Assembly: GCA_037367405.1 (NCBI GenBank)
Contig: JAZKJV010002625.1
Span: forward strand, 248,001 to 312,000
DNA length: 64,000 nucleotides
Origin: Ottelia alismoides
Lineage: Eukaryota > Streptophyta > Magnoliopsida > Alismatales > Hydrocharitaceae
Direction of reading: 5' to 3'
Under the pieces are notes generated by a model. It saw only the letters and a program-made list of their open reading frames with translations. It was not told where the DNA came from and ran no database searches. The translations under genes and the position numbers were made by a program. Below are positions 49,936-61,271 of the stretch, piece by piece; within the stretch, counting starts at the first letter, position 1; each line of letters starts with the position of its first letter.

Positions 49936-52900
49936 CACGGCTCATTTCTTTTATTTTTTGGATTTTCTGTGTTTAATTTAGTGTTCCTTTTTATAGGTCA
50001 ATTAACCACATATTTTGCATATAAAATTTTTTCTTTCTTACTTGATATCTAACTATCATTTCTGTGGCAGGGCCCTTGATGGATCAAGGAGGCGAGGAGC
50101 AGGGCGTTCCCCGCTGCGAGGAGCCGCAGGAGCATGCTTGGAGCAAAGGAGGAAGAAAAGAAAAAAAAATGTGTCGCAATTTTTGTTGCATTTTATTTTA
50201 AATAATTCGTCTTTTACAGCGGTCTTCGATCGAAGACTCGCGATTGTAATCGAACGACCGTGGTTGTGTGGGGATCGTCCCCACTTGAGTGTCGACCTTG
50301 GATAGGCACGCGGCTCTCCGAGCTCTTTTTAATTTTTCCATAGTTTCTACGTGCTTGATCGTAGGTAGGACACACTAATTTCTAGACGCACATAATCTCG
50401 CATCACTTAGATAAAATTAATGAAGATTAATCACCGCTAATAGATGCATGATTAGGTGCGGCTTTTTCGACTTGCATACATGTTGGATTTGAGTTTTCAA
50501 AACGGCCCCAGTTTTTTCGCGGATTTATCGTCAAAATCACTGCATGATTTCTCGCTTAGCCTCGATCGCGTTTTTCTTCATCGAATACATGTTTTTCATG
50601 GCTTTCATTTCCTAGATTGATCACCTAGGATTAATGGAAAATGGAATGAACGGTAGACGATGATTTTCTGATTGATGTGCTAACCTTAATTCAGTGACAA
50701 TTTAAAATAAAATTGAGACTGTTAATTGCAAGTCAACCTAAAATGGAGTAAAATTCGGTTTTGGGAGAGCAACACCCGCGCATACGCCTTGATTCACATT
50801 TTCTTCGCGTAATTATCTAACGTTTTATCACCAATAAAACCGAAAAGATAATCAACCAACCTTGGTTGGTTTCATGTGTGAGTTGGTGAAACTAAGGGTT
50901 TGCTTGCTTGAATTGAGCCGTTGTTGCGACACACACCCTAGAACCTTAGTCACTCCATTTCATCTCCTAAGATTCAACCGCTCACTTGTAAATTCATTCC
51001 TCTTCTTCGTTCACTTTGGGTTCCTTCTAACATCAATCATCATCTTTATACTTAGGCTAATCTCAGCCTAAGTATAGGGGGGACCCAAATCCCCGTGATT
51101 TTCTCTACTCCTCTTTTCTTGTCTTTATACTTAGGTTATTTCTAACCTAAGTATAGGGGGAGCCCCTCTTAGCTCCCGTATATTCTTCTATATTTAAATG
51201 GACCTATGTACTTGTAACATCTAGTGCTATGAGGACATAGCAAAGTTTAAGTATAGGGGGGTATACCGTATATACCGTATATTTACTTTAGCTATAATCT
51301 GAAAAATTTGAAAAATTTAAAACTTTTTGGCTAAGGTAAAATTCTTTGGACTAAGAGAACTCAAATGATTTCGCGGCTTTTCGATATTATGTTACGCTAC
51401 TTTTATAAAAATATTTTCGAAAATGATTTTTGAAAATGTTTTGGAAACTTTTTTATTTTGTGACATGGTTTTGAAAAATCGCCATCTCTTTTTCAAGGAA
51501 AGTTGAGTCTAACTTGTGTTTTAACTCTCTTATTAAAATCCATAAAAATTAGAAAACTCCTAAAAATCCTTTAAGAGTCATTGGTGACTACTAAACCCAA
51601 TTAAGGCAGCCGCGTTCAGTGAGGGTTCGCCCTTAGCAGATTGGATGGTTTAGAGGACATCGCGCAAGGCCCCGTCCTCAAGCAACGGGCTTCGGCCTGT
51701 ACTTACATCCATACTGGCTGAATCGCGGATGCTCAATTGAGCTTAGGAAGTTCTAATATCTCTTGAAGTTTAAAAAAAAGTGTCTTGTTTTTGAATGAAG
51801 AAGTTGGATTAGTCCTCTACACTTTCACTTTCACCCAGGATCTGAATTAGTCAAGGAGACTTAGCTTTTTGAGGTTTTTGAGATTTTAGGTTAACCAGCT
51901 TTAGCCATCAGGGTCTTAGACTTAATCATCCACATTCCCCTAAGTTTCTAGATTTGCATGCTATATTCCATGCTTAGTCTCAGACAGAAAGAATATGATC
52001 AGCACATCACATGCACGACTGCGGTTTTTGATGAGATGAGTTGATTTTTCACCTGAGGGATTGGGATGAGGAAGTCGAGTTTGGATTTGATCTAATGATG
52101 CTCGAGAATGGGATAAAATCTTTGGAGGCTTCATGAAACCTGAGTGTCAGCAATATTAGCCAGTATGAGAACTTGATTCTTATACTAATCTCTTGACATT
52201 AACCTAAGTGCCTGGGTGTGAAAAATAAATAAAAATGTTGATCAGTGTGCGCCAACTCTTGGTAAAAGCAGTGGAGCTAGCCACCAATTATACAAGTCAA
52301 TGAAATTCAAAGAAAAGCTCTCATTCCACAAAGTTACATATCAAAGAGCTTCCACCAAAGGCGAGCGCTCCCAACCATTTCAAAGTGTCCACTTGGACCA
52401 CCGCTATTAGGACCAGGAGTCGGGCTTGCACCAAAAAAGGGCTCTGCATCGTAAATGCTACAAGTCTGGGTGTCGAAGGTACGATAGGTCCTCAAAAAAG
52501 ACACACCCCGGTGTACTCCCAGGAAAACAAGTGCAGACGGCTCCAACTTCTCTTGACGGACGCACTGATCAACACCAAAAAATGTGTTGCGTAAAAAGGC
52601 ACTAGAGAGAATCTTTGTTCCAATGAGAGGGAGAGAAGAATTGACACAATCCCATGCCCTCCATTTCTGGCCTGCCATCTACATTTTCTAAGTCTGACAA
52701 CTAAAGAGACGGTGGACTGAATGCAAGATTTGATTGATTCCCTAGTGTTGAGGATTGGGTCCTTAGGAGATTTTCTCGGACCAAGATTTTGGGTGAAGAC
52801 TTGACTCTACTCTCGAAATTGCAGTCAACACTAAACTTCATATCCTTTAGTTTATATGTATATCAGAGAGAGTCTAGAGAAATAGAGGAATTGGAAGCCT

Positions 52901-53020
52901 CTTGATTAAGGCTAGGTTGAACTCTAGAATTTTGGATCTCTAAAGTCGAGTTGACTTGATCAGATTGGATCCTGTATTCACATGCACAAGGGGGTTAATC
53001 CAACTTAGTCATTCTTTTTG
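49936..53020 (+). other. Internal region of element L, non-coding, with three hairpin modules
   Basis: Stem-loop/purine modules lie at 51047-51084 (CTTAGGCT / AGCCTAAG), 51125-51161 (CTTAGGTT / AACCTAAG) and 51224-51262 (TGCTATGAGGACATAGCA); each ends in AAGTATAGGGGG. No gag, protease or pol is seen. The start at 50070-50300 has a short basic frame (SRRRGAGRSPLRG) at the place where gag would open, of doubtful meaning. Confidence 0.75.
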
Positions 53021-53056
53021 ATGCTCGAGGACGAGCATAGTTTAAGTATAGGGGGG
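53021..53056 (+). promoter_or_regulatory. Polypurine tract and stem-loop of element L
   Basis: TGCTCGAGGACGAGCA forms the stem-loop, followed by TAGTTTAAGTATAGGGGGG and directly by the 3' LTR start. Confidence 0.9.
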
Positions 53057-56011
53057 TGATGAACCTCAGTTTCATCATCTTTATTTTCTATAATTAACCC
53101 CCTTGCTTAAAAGTTTGTCAATAAATCCCTGTTAATGTCCTATAATTAACAGAGTCCTTAATAAATTAAAAACCACAAAAAAAATGGCAAAACAAAAATC
53201 AGTGGTATTTTTAGACTTAAAAATACCCTCAAAAATATTTCGGGCCCTTGTTTGATTTCATCTCCAGTTTTGGCTAACATGAAACTTGTAGATCTCGTCA
53301 AGATCTACAACTTTCATGTTTTGAGTTTTCTCAAATTCGGCCATCTCAGCCCTCAAAAATCCAACATACCCTCGAATAAGTCTGATTGGGCCACGTGGCC
53401 CGATCTGAGTGCGCCACGTGGCCCCCCTTCCCTTGTCTTCCTCCGCCGCCATCCTCAACCGTTGGATCTCTCATTGGATCCAACGGCCCAGCTTTATCCA
53501 CATCCGCCTCTTCTCCTAAGCCCTCAGATCTTCTCCACACTCCATCTACACCGCACGTCCCCGCCTCGCTCGACATGCGCCACGTGTCAAAGATCTCCAC
53601 CATCAGATCGGCGTTTGGAGATGCAATCACCACCGTTATCTCCTGGGCCAATCTCATCCATCCGATCGACCCCTTGGTCCCATCCAAGCCATTCGCTACC
53701 GCCTCTCTTACAGCCTGCCACGTGGCAGCACCTGACCCCTTCGATCGCATCGCCTCGGATCTTATCATAGCCGTCGCTGCGCGCCTTCATCCTCGCCGTT
53801 GGATCTCCAGATCCAACGGCCACGCATCGTCGTCAACCTCCAGCAGACTCCCTCTCGCACACGATCTCCACTCGCGCACCTCTCCCCCTTTCAATTTTCT
53901 CCACGACTCCAGAGCCCCTCACACCTCGCCAACCACCGTCGGGTCTTCCCCAGTCATCCACCATCCTCGCGCACTACTTCATGACTCCAGTCGTCGTCCC
54001 ACTCGCTCCTCAACACCCCTCGAAACCCACGTTTTCACCACGATCGGCCGCCACCTTCAATCGTTAAATACGCCGCCCCCCTCCTCCGATCAGGTGGTCC
54101 GCCTTTACACGGGGGCTCGCCCAGCCCTCCGCCACCTCCCAGTGACAGGGGGAGGTGGCCGGATCGAGCGAAGACGACGACGCCCCCTGGTGAGACCCTC
54201 CGCCTTCAACGGTGGAGCTGCGGCGCCCTATCGCCGCCCAGCACGTGCGAAGACCCCGAGCTCCTCTCCGAGCTCAAGCCCAGGCCACTTCCTCCGCCCG
54301 ATCACCGGTAAGTTCTCTCTTCCTCCCTTGTATTTTCTTTCGATTTCGTCTATTTAATCAGGCCTCTCCGGCCATTCCCTCACTCCATTGACCGCCTTTT
54401 TAGTTACGCCACACCTCCCCCTTTTTCGCACGACCCTCTGCTCACTTCCTCCTTCCTCCAGACCCCATCGCACCTCCTCCGCCCTCACGGCGGAGGAGCT
54501 TCGAGCTCACCACCCTCTTCGCCCGCAGGAGCTCCTCACATCACCGCCACTACGCACACACCTTTCTCCTCGCTTCGGCTATGTGCTCTAACCCTGCAGG
54601 TGTTCCATACGTCAATGGCCGGAGCTTCGCCTGCGCGTACTTCGTCGCATCCGCCTACCAACTTCGAGCTCCGGCGACCCTAACCCAGATGACAGACGCA
54701 TCCCTCGAGCTCACAGCTTCATCGACGATCCTTCCGTGAGCTCGAGGGAGGTTCACAGTGTCCAGATGAGAGCGGCGGAGCCTAGAGCATCTCGCCGGAG
54801 ATCGAACTCCGCCGCTAGCCTTCGGCCGCAGAAGGAGGAGCAGCAGCCGTTGGATGCTCCGCCCCGGAGTTCATCCAACGGCCACGATGCAGCCATGCCG
54901 ACGAACCGTTCTCCTCCAGATGTCGTTGGATGCGCCTGATCCAAAGGCCTCGAGCTAGCCACGCGTCGTCACCAGAGCACTCCAGAACCTCCGTCTCCGT
55001 GCCTCCAGGTTCGGTTGCTCCGAGCCTCCACGAGCCTGCACCGAGCCTAGGACCGTCCGAGCCTTAGCTGAAGCTTCATCCGAACCTCTGTCGAGCCCGA
55101 GCCGACTTCCGAGCCTAGAAGGCGCGTGCCTGGCGCGTGCCTTCTGGGCATTTTGCAGAGACTCCCCGTCGGCTTCTCCAATTTGCAGATAGGTCCCTGG
55201 AGCACCTGCTTTCCACGTGCACTGGGTTAATTTGCAATTATGCCCTCGCGGGTTTTAATAATTGCAAAAATACCCCTGTGCGTGTGGGTATTTTACAGGG
55301 AAGGCATCGTAATTTTTATATTTACACTTTAGTCCTTATCATGGACCTATTTGTAGTTATCTTTGTTTGTTTTTATTGCATTTATGCCCCTGCTTTCTTT
55401 CGTGCGTATCTTGAGCTACATAGCTCCAATCGAGTTGATTTCAGTTTCATTTTGAAGCTCTTCTCGTCCTCTTCATTATGGCATGGTTAAATTTCAGATT
55501 TGACACTATGAACCGTGATGTATTATTTTATTATCTAAGTGTCTTGATTTCTTCATTTATCATGCCCACTTGCTTCATATTTGTAGAGGCTTCTTTATTT
55601 CAACTCGGTTTGACTCGCGATTTTCTTATGGCTCAAGTGACTATTATTTTGGGCATATCGTTTGCTTTGCATGTTCATTTACTTGCATGATAAAAAATGT
55701 TTAAAAAAAATGCATGTTTATTTTAATGCATTATCTTGTCATGTGTTGTGTCTCTGCATGTTTTGACCTATATGCTTTAATTCAACACTTGATTAAATAG
55801 ACTCAAATCCGATTAATACGAGAAAGGCTCGTGTCCCTGAGTTCGACCTTGGTTTCTTGCCAAGTAAAATAAATCACGATCACCTCATTTCGACTTATCA
55901 TCGCATAACTTTAAATGACTTGATCTTTTGGTGACCAAAATCGGCCCGACTGCATCGACATGCTGAGGTGCTAAGAACGCACCCTTAAAGGGTCGATTTT
56001 GCGGTTTATCA
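53057..56011 (+). repeat. 3' LTR of element L (2955 bp)
   Basis: Collinear with 46942-49915. A 21-bp segment present at about 48131-48151 is missing here between GCCGCC direct repeats, a slippage-type deletion. The 323-codon frame (53386-54357) survives because the deletion is a multiple of three. Confidence 0.93.
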
Positions 56012-56262
56012 GCGACCCCCAGGCCGATGCCTCTCTTCGAAGCTACACGCCGCCCACCTACTTCCTCTTGTTCAGGTCCAGAGGTTCGGCACCGCGGGGG
56101 GAGGTTGTCTACAGGGGAGGTCAAAGGAGGATACATTATTCTTTCTTCTGGATTAATTTTAGCCATCCGATCGTGGTTTGGTTAGATTAACTCGTCTTTA
56201 ACTCAATGAAGTTAACTTTAGATGAGTCAATTTAACGGTAGGGTTCGTGGGGTAAGACGGAG
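56012..56262. other. MULE 2 internal remainder, right of element L
   Basis: After the GCGAC duplication the sequence continues MULE 2. A frame of 63 codons (55999-56190) begins in the LTR end and includes QADASLRSYTPPTYFLLF, which looks like host coding sequence of unknown origin. The right terminal inverted repeat begins near 56262. Confidence 0.45.
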
Positions 56263-57547
56263 CAAGATTACGGGGTCGTGGGAGGAATTATGATGTTTCA
56301 AAGGTCGTAGAGGTAATTTCAAAAGATTTTAGGGTCTGCTGGGTAAATATCCCTTAAATTAAAGTATGCACGCATTTTATAACAAGTCTAGAGTTAGGGT
56401 TAAATGTGCAAAAACTACATTGCCTCACATGGCATAACACATGAGGCGGGTGACCTACTTGTAACTACAAATAAGCTCACGATTCAGACAACAAATAAAC
56501 CAAATTAGTTTACACTACGTTTTATATTTACAATACTAAATGGCAATACAAAATACATGGAGGGGGTGCATGTAATATACCCAGGGAGCTCGTGTGGCGT
56601 ACGCGGGGTGTCGATGGACAATTGAGGGCATGCCACGTGGCACCATTTGAAATCCAATGGAAATAGAGGGGTATCGGTTCAATTTAATCTCAAAGGCCTA
56701 TATTAGACCTGGGTTGTGCTTCTGATCCAATGGTGATGACGACCTCACGAAGAACATGGAAGAACACTTCCCTATTCTTCCTTCAATCTCTGATTGATCC
56801 TTCCTCTAGCCATCTCTGGCGATGCTGATGGGCTCAAACGCTTCATGGGAAGGCTCCACACTTGTAGGCGGCTTCAGCTACGTCTAGGCCTCGTCGGAGG
56901 AGGCTTGGGAGTCTCTTCTTCTCCGAGCACCTGGAAGTGGAGTTCTTCATTAGATTGTGCTTCCAGCTGTCTTCTCAGTGGCCCTATACTACACAAAATG
57001 CTTGGCATCTCCAGGGGGAGTCGCATCGACCAGAAATGAAGCTGACAAGCATAAGGAATGGGGTAGTTGACGTATCTCTCGTGAAGATTTATGGCTTGAA
57101 ATCTGATGCTCGATCCTTGCATAATCGAGGTGTATTGGGCATATGATTTGATGGAGAATGTGATTGGGAAGAAGATGGTGGCATCAAATGAGTCAGAACT
57201 GTGGGATTTCACATTGAACAGACGACCAGAACCTAGTGCTCCGGTGCATTATGAAATTAAATTTAAGGCTAAATAATAGGAAATCAAACTAAACTAAGCA
57301 CTAATCTACGCTAAGGAAGTAAATACAAACAAAAACACTAACCTAGCATCTTGACTTGGCAAGAACTAAGGAGCAGCAGACCTCGTCGGAGATGGAGCTC
57401 GGTGAAGTGGAACCAACTCAACCACCCTTCTTCGCACCACCAGAACCTGGGGCACCTTTCTATCACCAAGGGTTCACTCCATGATCAGTTCTTTAGGATT
57501 ACAGGTAGCTAGAGAAGATCAAAAAAGTGAAGGAATATGGAGTTTCT

Positions 57548-57555
57548 TATTTATA
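57548..57555 (-). promoter_or_regulatory. TATA box of LTR E
   Basis: The minus strand reads TATAAATA followed by AGAAACTCC, collinear with D's TATA box. Confidence 0.45.
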
Positions 57556-58609
57556 GACATTGTGGAGGTGGATCTTGTGAGGTAGGTTGTGTGAGATGGA
57601 AGGGTGGTTGGTGAAGACTATGCATCTTGCTAGATGGAGGGGAATGATGTAATCAGTTTTGGTGAAGAAGTCAAGAGGAATGTAGTTGAGGAGAAGGCGC
57701 AGAAAATGGGAGAAGGTGAGGGGCTCAAGAGTTCTAACAAATGTTAGAGGGTAGGGTCGTGCGGGGGACTTGTTGACCTAGGGATCAACACTGACGCACA
57801 CCCCATTGGTCCACGTAGGACCGAATAAGACAAGATAGAAAATAAAAATGTATATAAATTCAATAAAATAGTAAACGATTTTATATAAAGCATAAAAAAT
57901 AAAAATATTTACTATTTTGCAAACTATTTTATCATGATTTTTATTTGTTTTTACAATATTATTTGTTATATGTTAATATTTTCAAGTGCATATTACCCCC
58001 AAAAGTTGACTTTTATATCTTAGATCTATTTTAAATGAAACCACCTTCTTTTTATAGATAATTTATTTTGAAATACAACGTACGTGAGTTTGGTTCAAAT
58101 TTGAGTTCATATAAAGTAGATATTGAGCAATGAAGTTCGGTTTGTGGCTTTTTCATCTGTGTGTATCATGTGCAATGTGCTTGATGTATTTTGGCAATTA
58201 TTTTTCTAATTCCTATATTTAATTATGTACAAGTTTTGTGTTGAAAACTTTATTATCTGAAGTTTGTATAATGAAGAACAAAATAGTGTAAAAATGAGTT
58301 ATATACGGAGTAAATAATTAGGATTTTGTACAATATTTGACCCTTATCTCCTCCTACTTTATTCCTGATCGACCTAATCAATATTTGATTTGGTCTCGGG
58401 GTTCAGGGCTAGTCAACATCTTTGGCACTTCATTTATTTTTATTTCTCTATTCTTTTATTTTAGGTTTAAATACAGATATTTACATGCTAATTACAGAGT
58501 AATTAGAACTCATTGTTCATTATTAATTTGTTCCCTTAATGGTATTTTTGTTTTGTTAGGGATTTAAAGATAAAATCGAAGAATAAAGGTAGATGAATGG
58601 CTATTTATC

Positions 58610-58610
<1 letters not shown>

Positions 58611-58645
<35 letters not shown>

Positions 58646-58646
58646 C
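58611..58646. repeat. Microsatellite (CA)n(TA)n at right edge of LTR E
   Basis: CA repeats run directly from the LTR end into TA repeats. Confidence 0.9.
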
Positions 58647-58672
58647 AATGAATAAAATTCATAGTGAAATCA

Positions 58673-58909
58673 TTTTCTACTTGAAATTTACAATTAATAG
58701 TTGGTTTGGTGCTACATCACAAAAAGCAATTCATATGAAATAGATTACTCGTTATTTTTGTCATCAAAATTTATACTAATTGGACTCTTCTTAACCAGGA
58801 TTGATGCAACTTTTGATAACAAAGAATAATTGGCAATTGTTGTTATATGAAACATCACTAGCAATATAGTAGCCTATATTTTATTGGCTACAAATTTCAA
58901 GTAGAAATA
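58673..58909. mobile_element. Possible small foldback element
   Basis: TTCTACTTGAAATTT (about 58675-58689) and its reverse complement AAATTTCAAGTAGAA (58893-58907) bound about 235 bp without coding sequence. Target duplication not resolved, so it may be chance or a degraded MITE. Confidence 0.3.
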
Positions 58910-59484
58910 GAGATTTTGAAATGGAATATATCCATACAAATTCAATAAAAAATATAGTGAAGATCTATAGGAATGTTCATGGTTATCGAGTCACATGGGT
59001 ACCTAACCCAAACCATGTCAATTGATCATAGATATTAAGTTAGTAATTGAGACAGGTTGCCCAAGATAGCTTAACTTACGTATACCACCAATATGATAAC
59101 ACTGACAGAAAAATGTACGAAACATGTAATTGTAATTGACATGATCGATCAAAAATACAAATTAATCTTCAAACTAAAAAATCAAAATTTTACAAATGTA
59201 AAGTTTCAATGCTCATGAAAATATTTTGATATTAGTCAAAACTTGATAACATGTTATAAGGCTTATTCAATTGATGACAATGAGGATTTGAACAATGTCA
59301 CATTTATGTTCCTCCCTCCTATGTCATCAAACATCACTTCCTATTCGATTGAGTTCATGACAATCTTCTAAACATGATTCTTTATGAGGTCACTCTCACT
59401 ACGATGATACTTATCCTCGAGCAACACTTTAGATCCCATCAATACAAAACGATAACAGATGATAGGATTATAATCCTTCATCTA
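58910..59484. other. Unassigned A/T-rich intergenic sequence
   Basis: No ORF, repeat or motif that I can support. Confidence 0.4.
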
Positions 59485-59768
59485 CGAATATTCACAAGAA
59501 ATCTAAGATCTGCTTGATACAACCGATATCCAAAGAGACTCCTATGCCTTCCATCCAGAACATGTAATTTTAACGGTCTTAAATTTGATGTAATCGACCA
59601 GTTCTAGATGGAGGGCATATGAGTCTCCGTTTCTAACAAAATTTTGATTGACATATTAGAGGGATGTAGTTATGATAATCCGTGGTGGCATTTTCTAAAA
59701 AAAATAAATTCCAAAAATGGACATGAAGTAGGTAAGGTTACCTACTTCATTAAGTAGACTCCCTTTCC
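59485..59768. mobile_element. Foldback MITE, copy 3 (left end degraded)
   Basis: The inner palindrome at 59534-59640 closely matches copy 1 (AGAGACTCCTATGCC, CTTCCATCCAGAAC, and GATGGAGGGCATATGAGTC). The right arm carries ATTAGAGGGATGTAG and a GTAGGTAAGGTTACCTAC hairpin. The left outer arm is mostly lost. Confidence 0.65.
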
Positions 59769-61271
59769 TTTTTATTGTTTTATAGATATTTTATATTATT
59801 TATATAAAATATAAATTAAAATTAAAATTAAAAATAATTTAAAAATAATTATATTTATTATATAGGTATAAGGTACCTATATTGTACCTATATGTAATTA
59901 TTTATTATATTAAATTAATCCTTAAAAATAAAATAAAAATATATTTAAAATTATTAAATTAGTATTTAAATAAGTAAAAATATCAAATAATATGCATATT
60001 TATACAAATAATTAATTAAAAATAAGTATACCTTGTATATAGGTACTTTATGCCTATAAATTTCTGTATTTAAATAATTTATCTTAATTAATTAATTAAT
60101 TAATTTTTTTAAAATTAACAAAAAATAATTTATTAAATTATAAAACATTTTCTATTTTAATATTTTTAATGTAAAATCATTTTCTAAGTTATTATAATTA
60201 TTTTCTATTTAATTCTATTATTTTGTAACGTAGCGTATTTTTTCTTATTCCTGAAGGCTCGTGATTGGTCCAAACAAGAACATTGACCTTAGATCAACTT
60301 CACATTCCCCTCTTGATATGAATAAATGTTTCCGACCCACCTTCTTCTCCAATTTCTATTGATCCGCTCCGACATCCATTTGACCTAATTCCTCCAGCCT
60401 CTTTACAACCATGAATCACGCCCGATCTTCTTTCACCTCGTTTCACCTCATTTTGCACACCATTTCTCCATTTGAATTTCACTTTTTTCTCGTGTATAAA
60501 AGCTCCTGGAGCCTCCATATTCTCCTATCTTTGGTCTCTTCCTTCTTCTCCAATGAACTCCGTAGCCCCACATGAGTGATAATGTGTAAAACCACGTTGT
60601 AGTGAGGGATTGGGGTTGTTTAGGCCTCAGATCCGGAGCTCCTATGTGACCTCTGCCCATAGCTCTGCCTCGTGCGAGCTATGAATCCTCTGGCACCGCC
60701 GAGCCATTGAGGCAAAGACCCGAGGGTCTCTAATCCTCAGCACATGAATTCACTTCACCCATCTAGGTAACTTTAGATCTTTAATTTTCTGTCATTTCCA
60801 TTCGATTTCTAATGCAATAGCATTAGGTCCAGATTCTCCCTCCGATCATCACGATTGGAAGTCTTTCACTATCAATTCAGTCCTGATTCGATTGTCGATC
60901 ATCTCATCTCGATATCCCGCTTCTTCACACATTCTTTCAATTCCTAATCATCACATCTGATCCTTGGATCAGATCTAGATTTTGGGTCTCAATTCCTCAT
61001 ATGTAGAAGACCTGATCCATTCACCTCTCCCTTTATTCTTCCTTTGAATAGTCTTCTAGATTAAGCATCCTCTTCGAGATTTGATTCACACTTGCATGTA
61101 GTAGACTATTATCTAGATCCCAGATCGATATTAGGAGTGCCATTCACTGGATGCATAGGAGCATCATCTCTATGTCTCCGATCAATGAGTCCTGGACTTT
61201 GATCTACCTTAAGATCCCTGCGAAACAACTTCAGGAATCAAATGCACTCTTCAGAGCCTTGATCAGGTCCC
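59769..61271 (+). repeat. LTR fragment F (plus strand), ends lost
   Basis: A/T-rich sequence runs to 60230, followed by GTGATTGGTCCAA and a TTGACC segment like other LTRs of this group. Next come a TATA box at 60495 and a CT-rich leader that stops where LTR G begins. Neither LTR terminus is seen. ORFs on the minus strand (60300-60660) are short and unsupported. Confidence 0.55.
60495..60502 (+). promoter_or_regulatory. TATA box of LTR F
   Basis: TATAAAAG within CTCGTGTATAAAAGCTCC sits where other LTRs of this group carry their TATA box. Confidence 0.5.

Larger units (their letters stand above)
46942..56011 (+). mobile_element. Element L: complete LARD, 9070 bp, GCGAC target duplication
   Basis: LTRs at 46942-49915 and 53057-56011 flank a 3141-bp non-coding internal region. 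The 5-bp duplication GCGAC lies at 46937-46941 and 56012-56016. The LTR starts TGATGAACCTC and ends GTCA (5') or TATCA (3'). It shares internal region and LTR hairpin with element C. By eye the LTRs differ by about 45 substitutions plus a 21-bp deletion, so it is older than C and D. It interrupts MULE 2. Confidence 0.95.
45381..56353. mobile_element. MULE 2: Mutator-like element carrying two host gene fragments, split by element L
   Basis: The terminal inverted repeats are about 92 bp with one mismatch seen (start GGGATATTTACCC, include GACCTTTGAAACATCATAAT). A perfect 9-bp duplication TTAAATTAA lies at 45372-45380 and 56354-56362. Without element L it would be about 1.9 kb. It contains malectin-like and serine decarboxylase fragments and C-rich filler, and no transposase, so it is a chimeric Pack-MULE. 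Its TIR family is that of Pack-MULE 1. Confidence 0.93.
43860..58610 (-). mobile_element. LTR E (minus strand), split by MULE 2; left boundary uncertain
   Basis: The right end CTATTTATCA at 58610 reads TGATAAATAGCC on the minus strand, like other LTR starts. The block 58340-58420 (CTTATCTCC, GGTCTCGGGGTT) and the segment 56370-57600 are collinear with D's LTR, with a TATA box at 57548-57555. The left part, about 43860-45380, matches the U5-side end of D's LTR. No primer site or polypurine tract adjoins either end, so it is a solo LTR or a fragment. No 5-bp duplication is visible. Confidence 0.6.

Noticed and set aside
58673..58909. Intact hAT-type MITE
   Set aside because: Only 15 bp of inverted repeat are clear and no 8-bp duplication was found; kept as a low-confidence repeat only.
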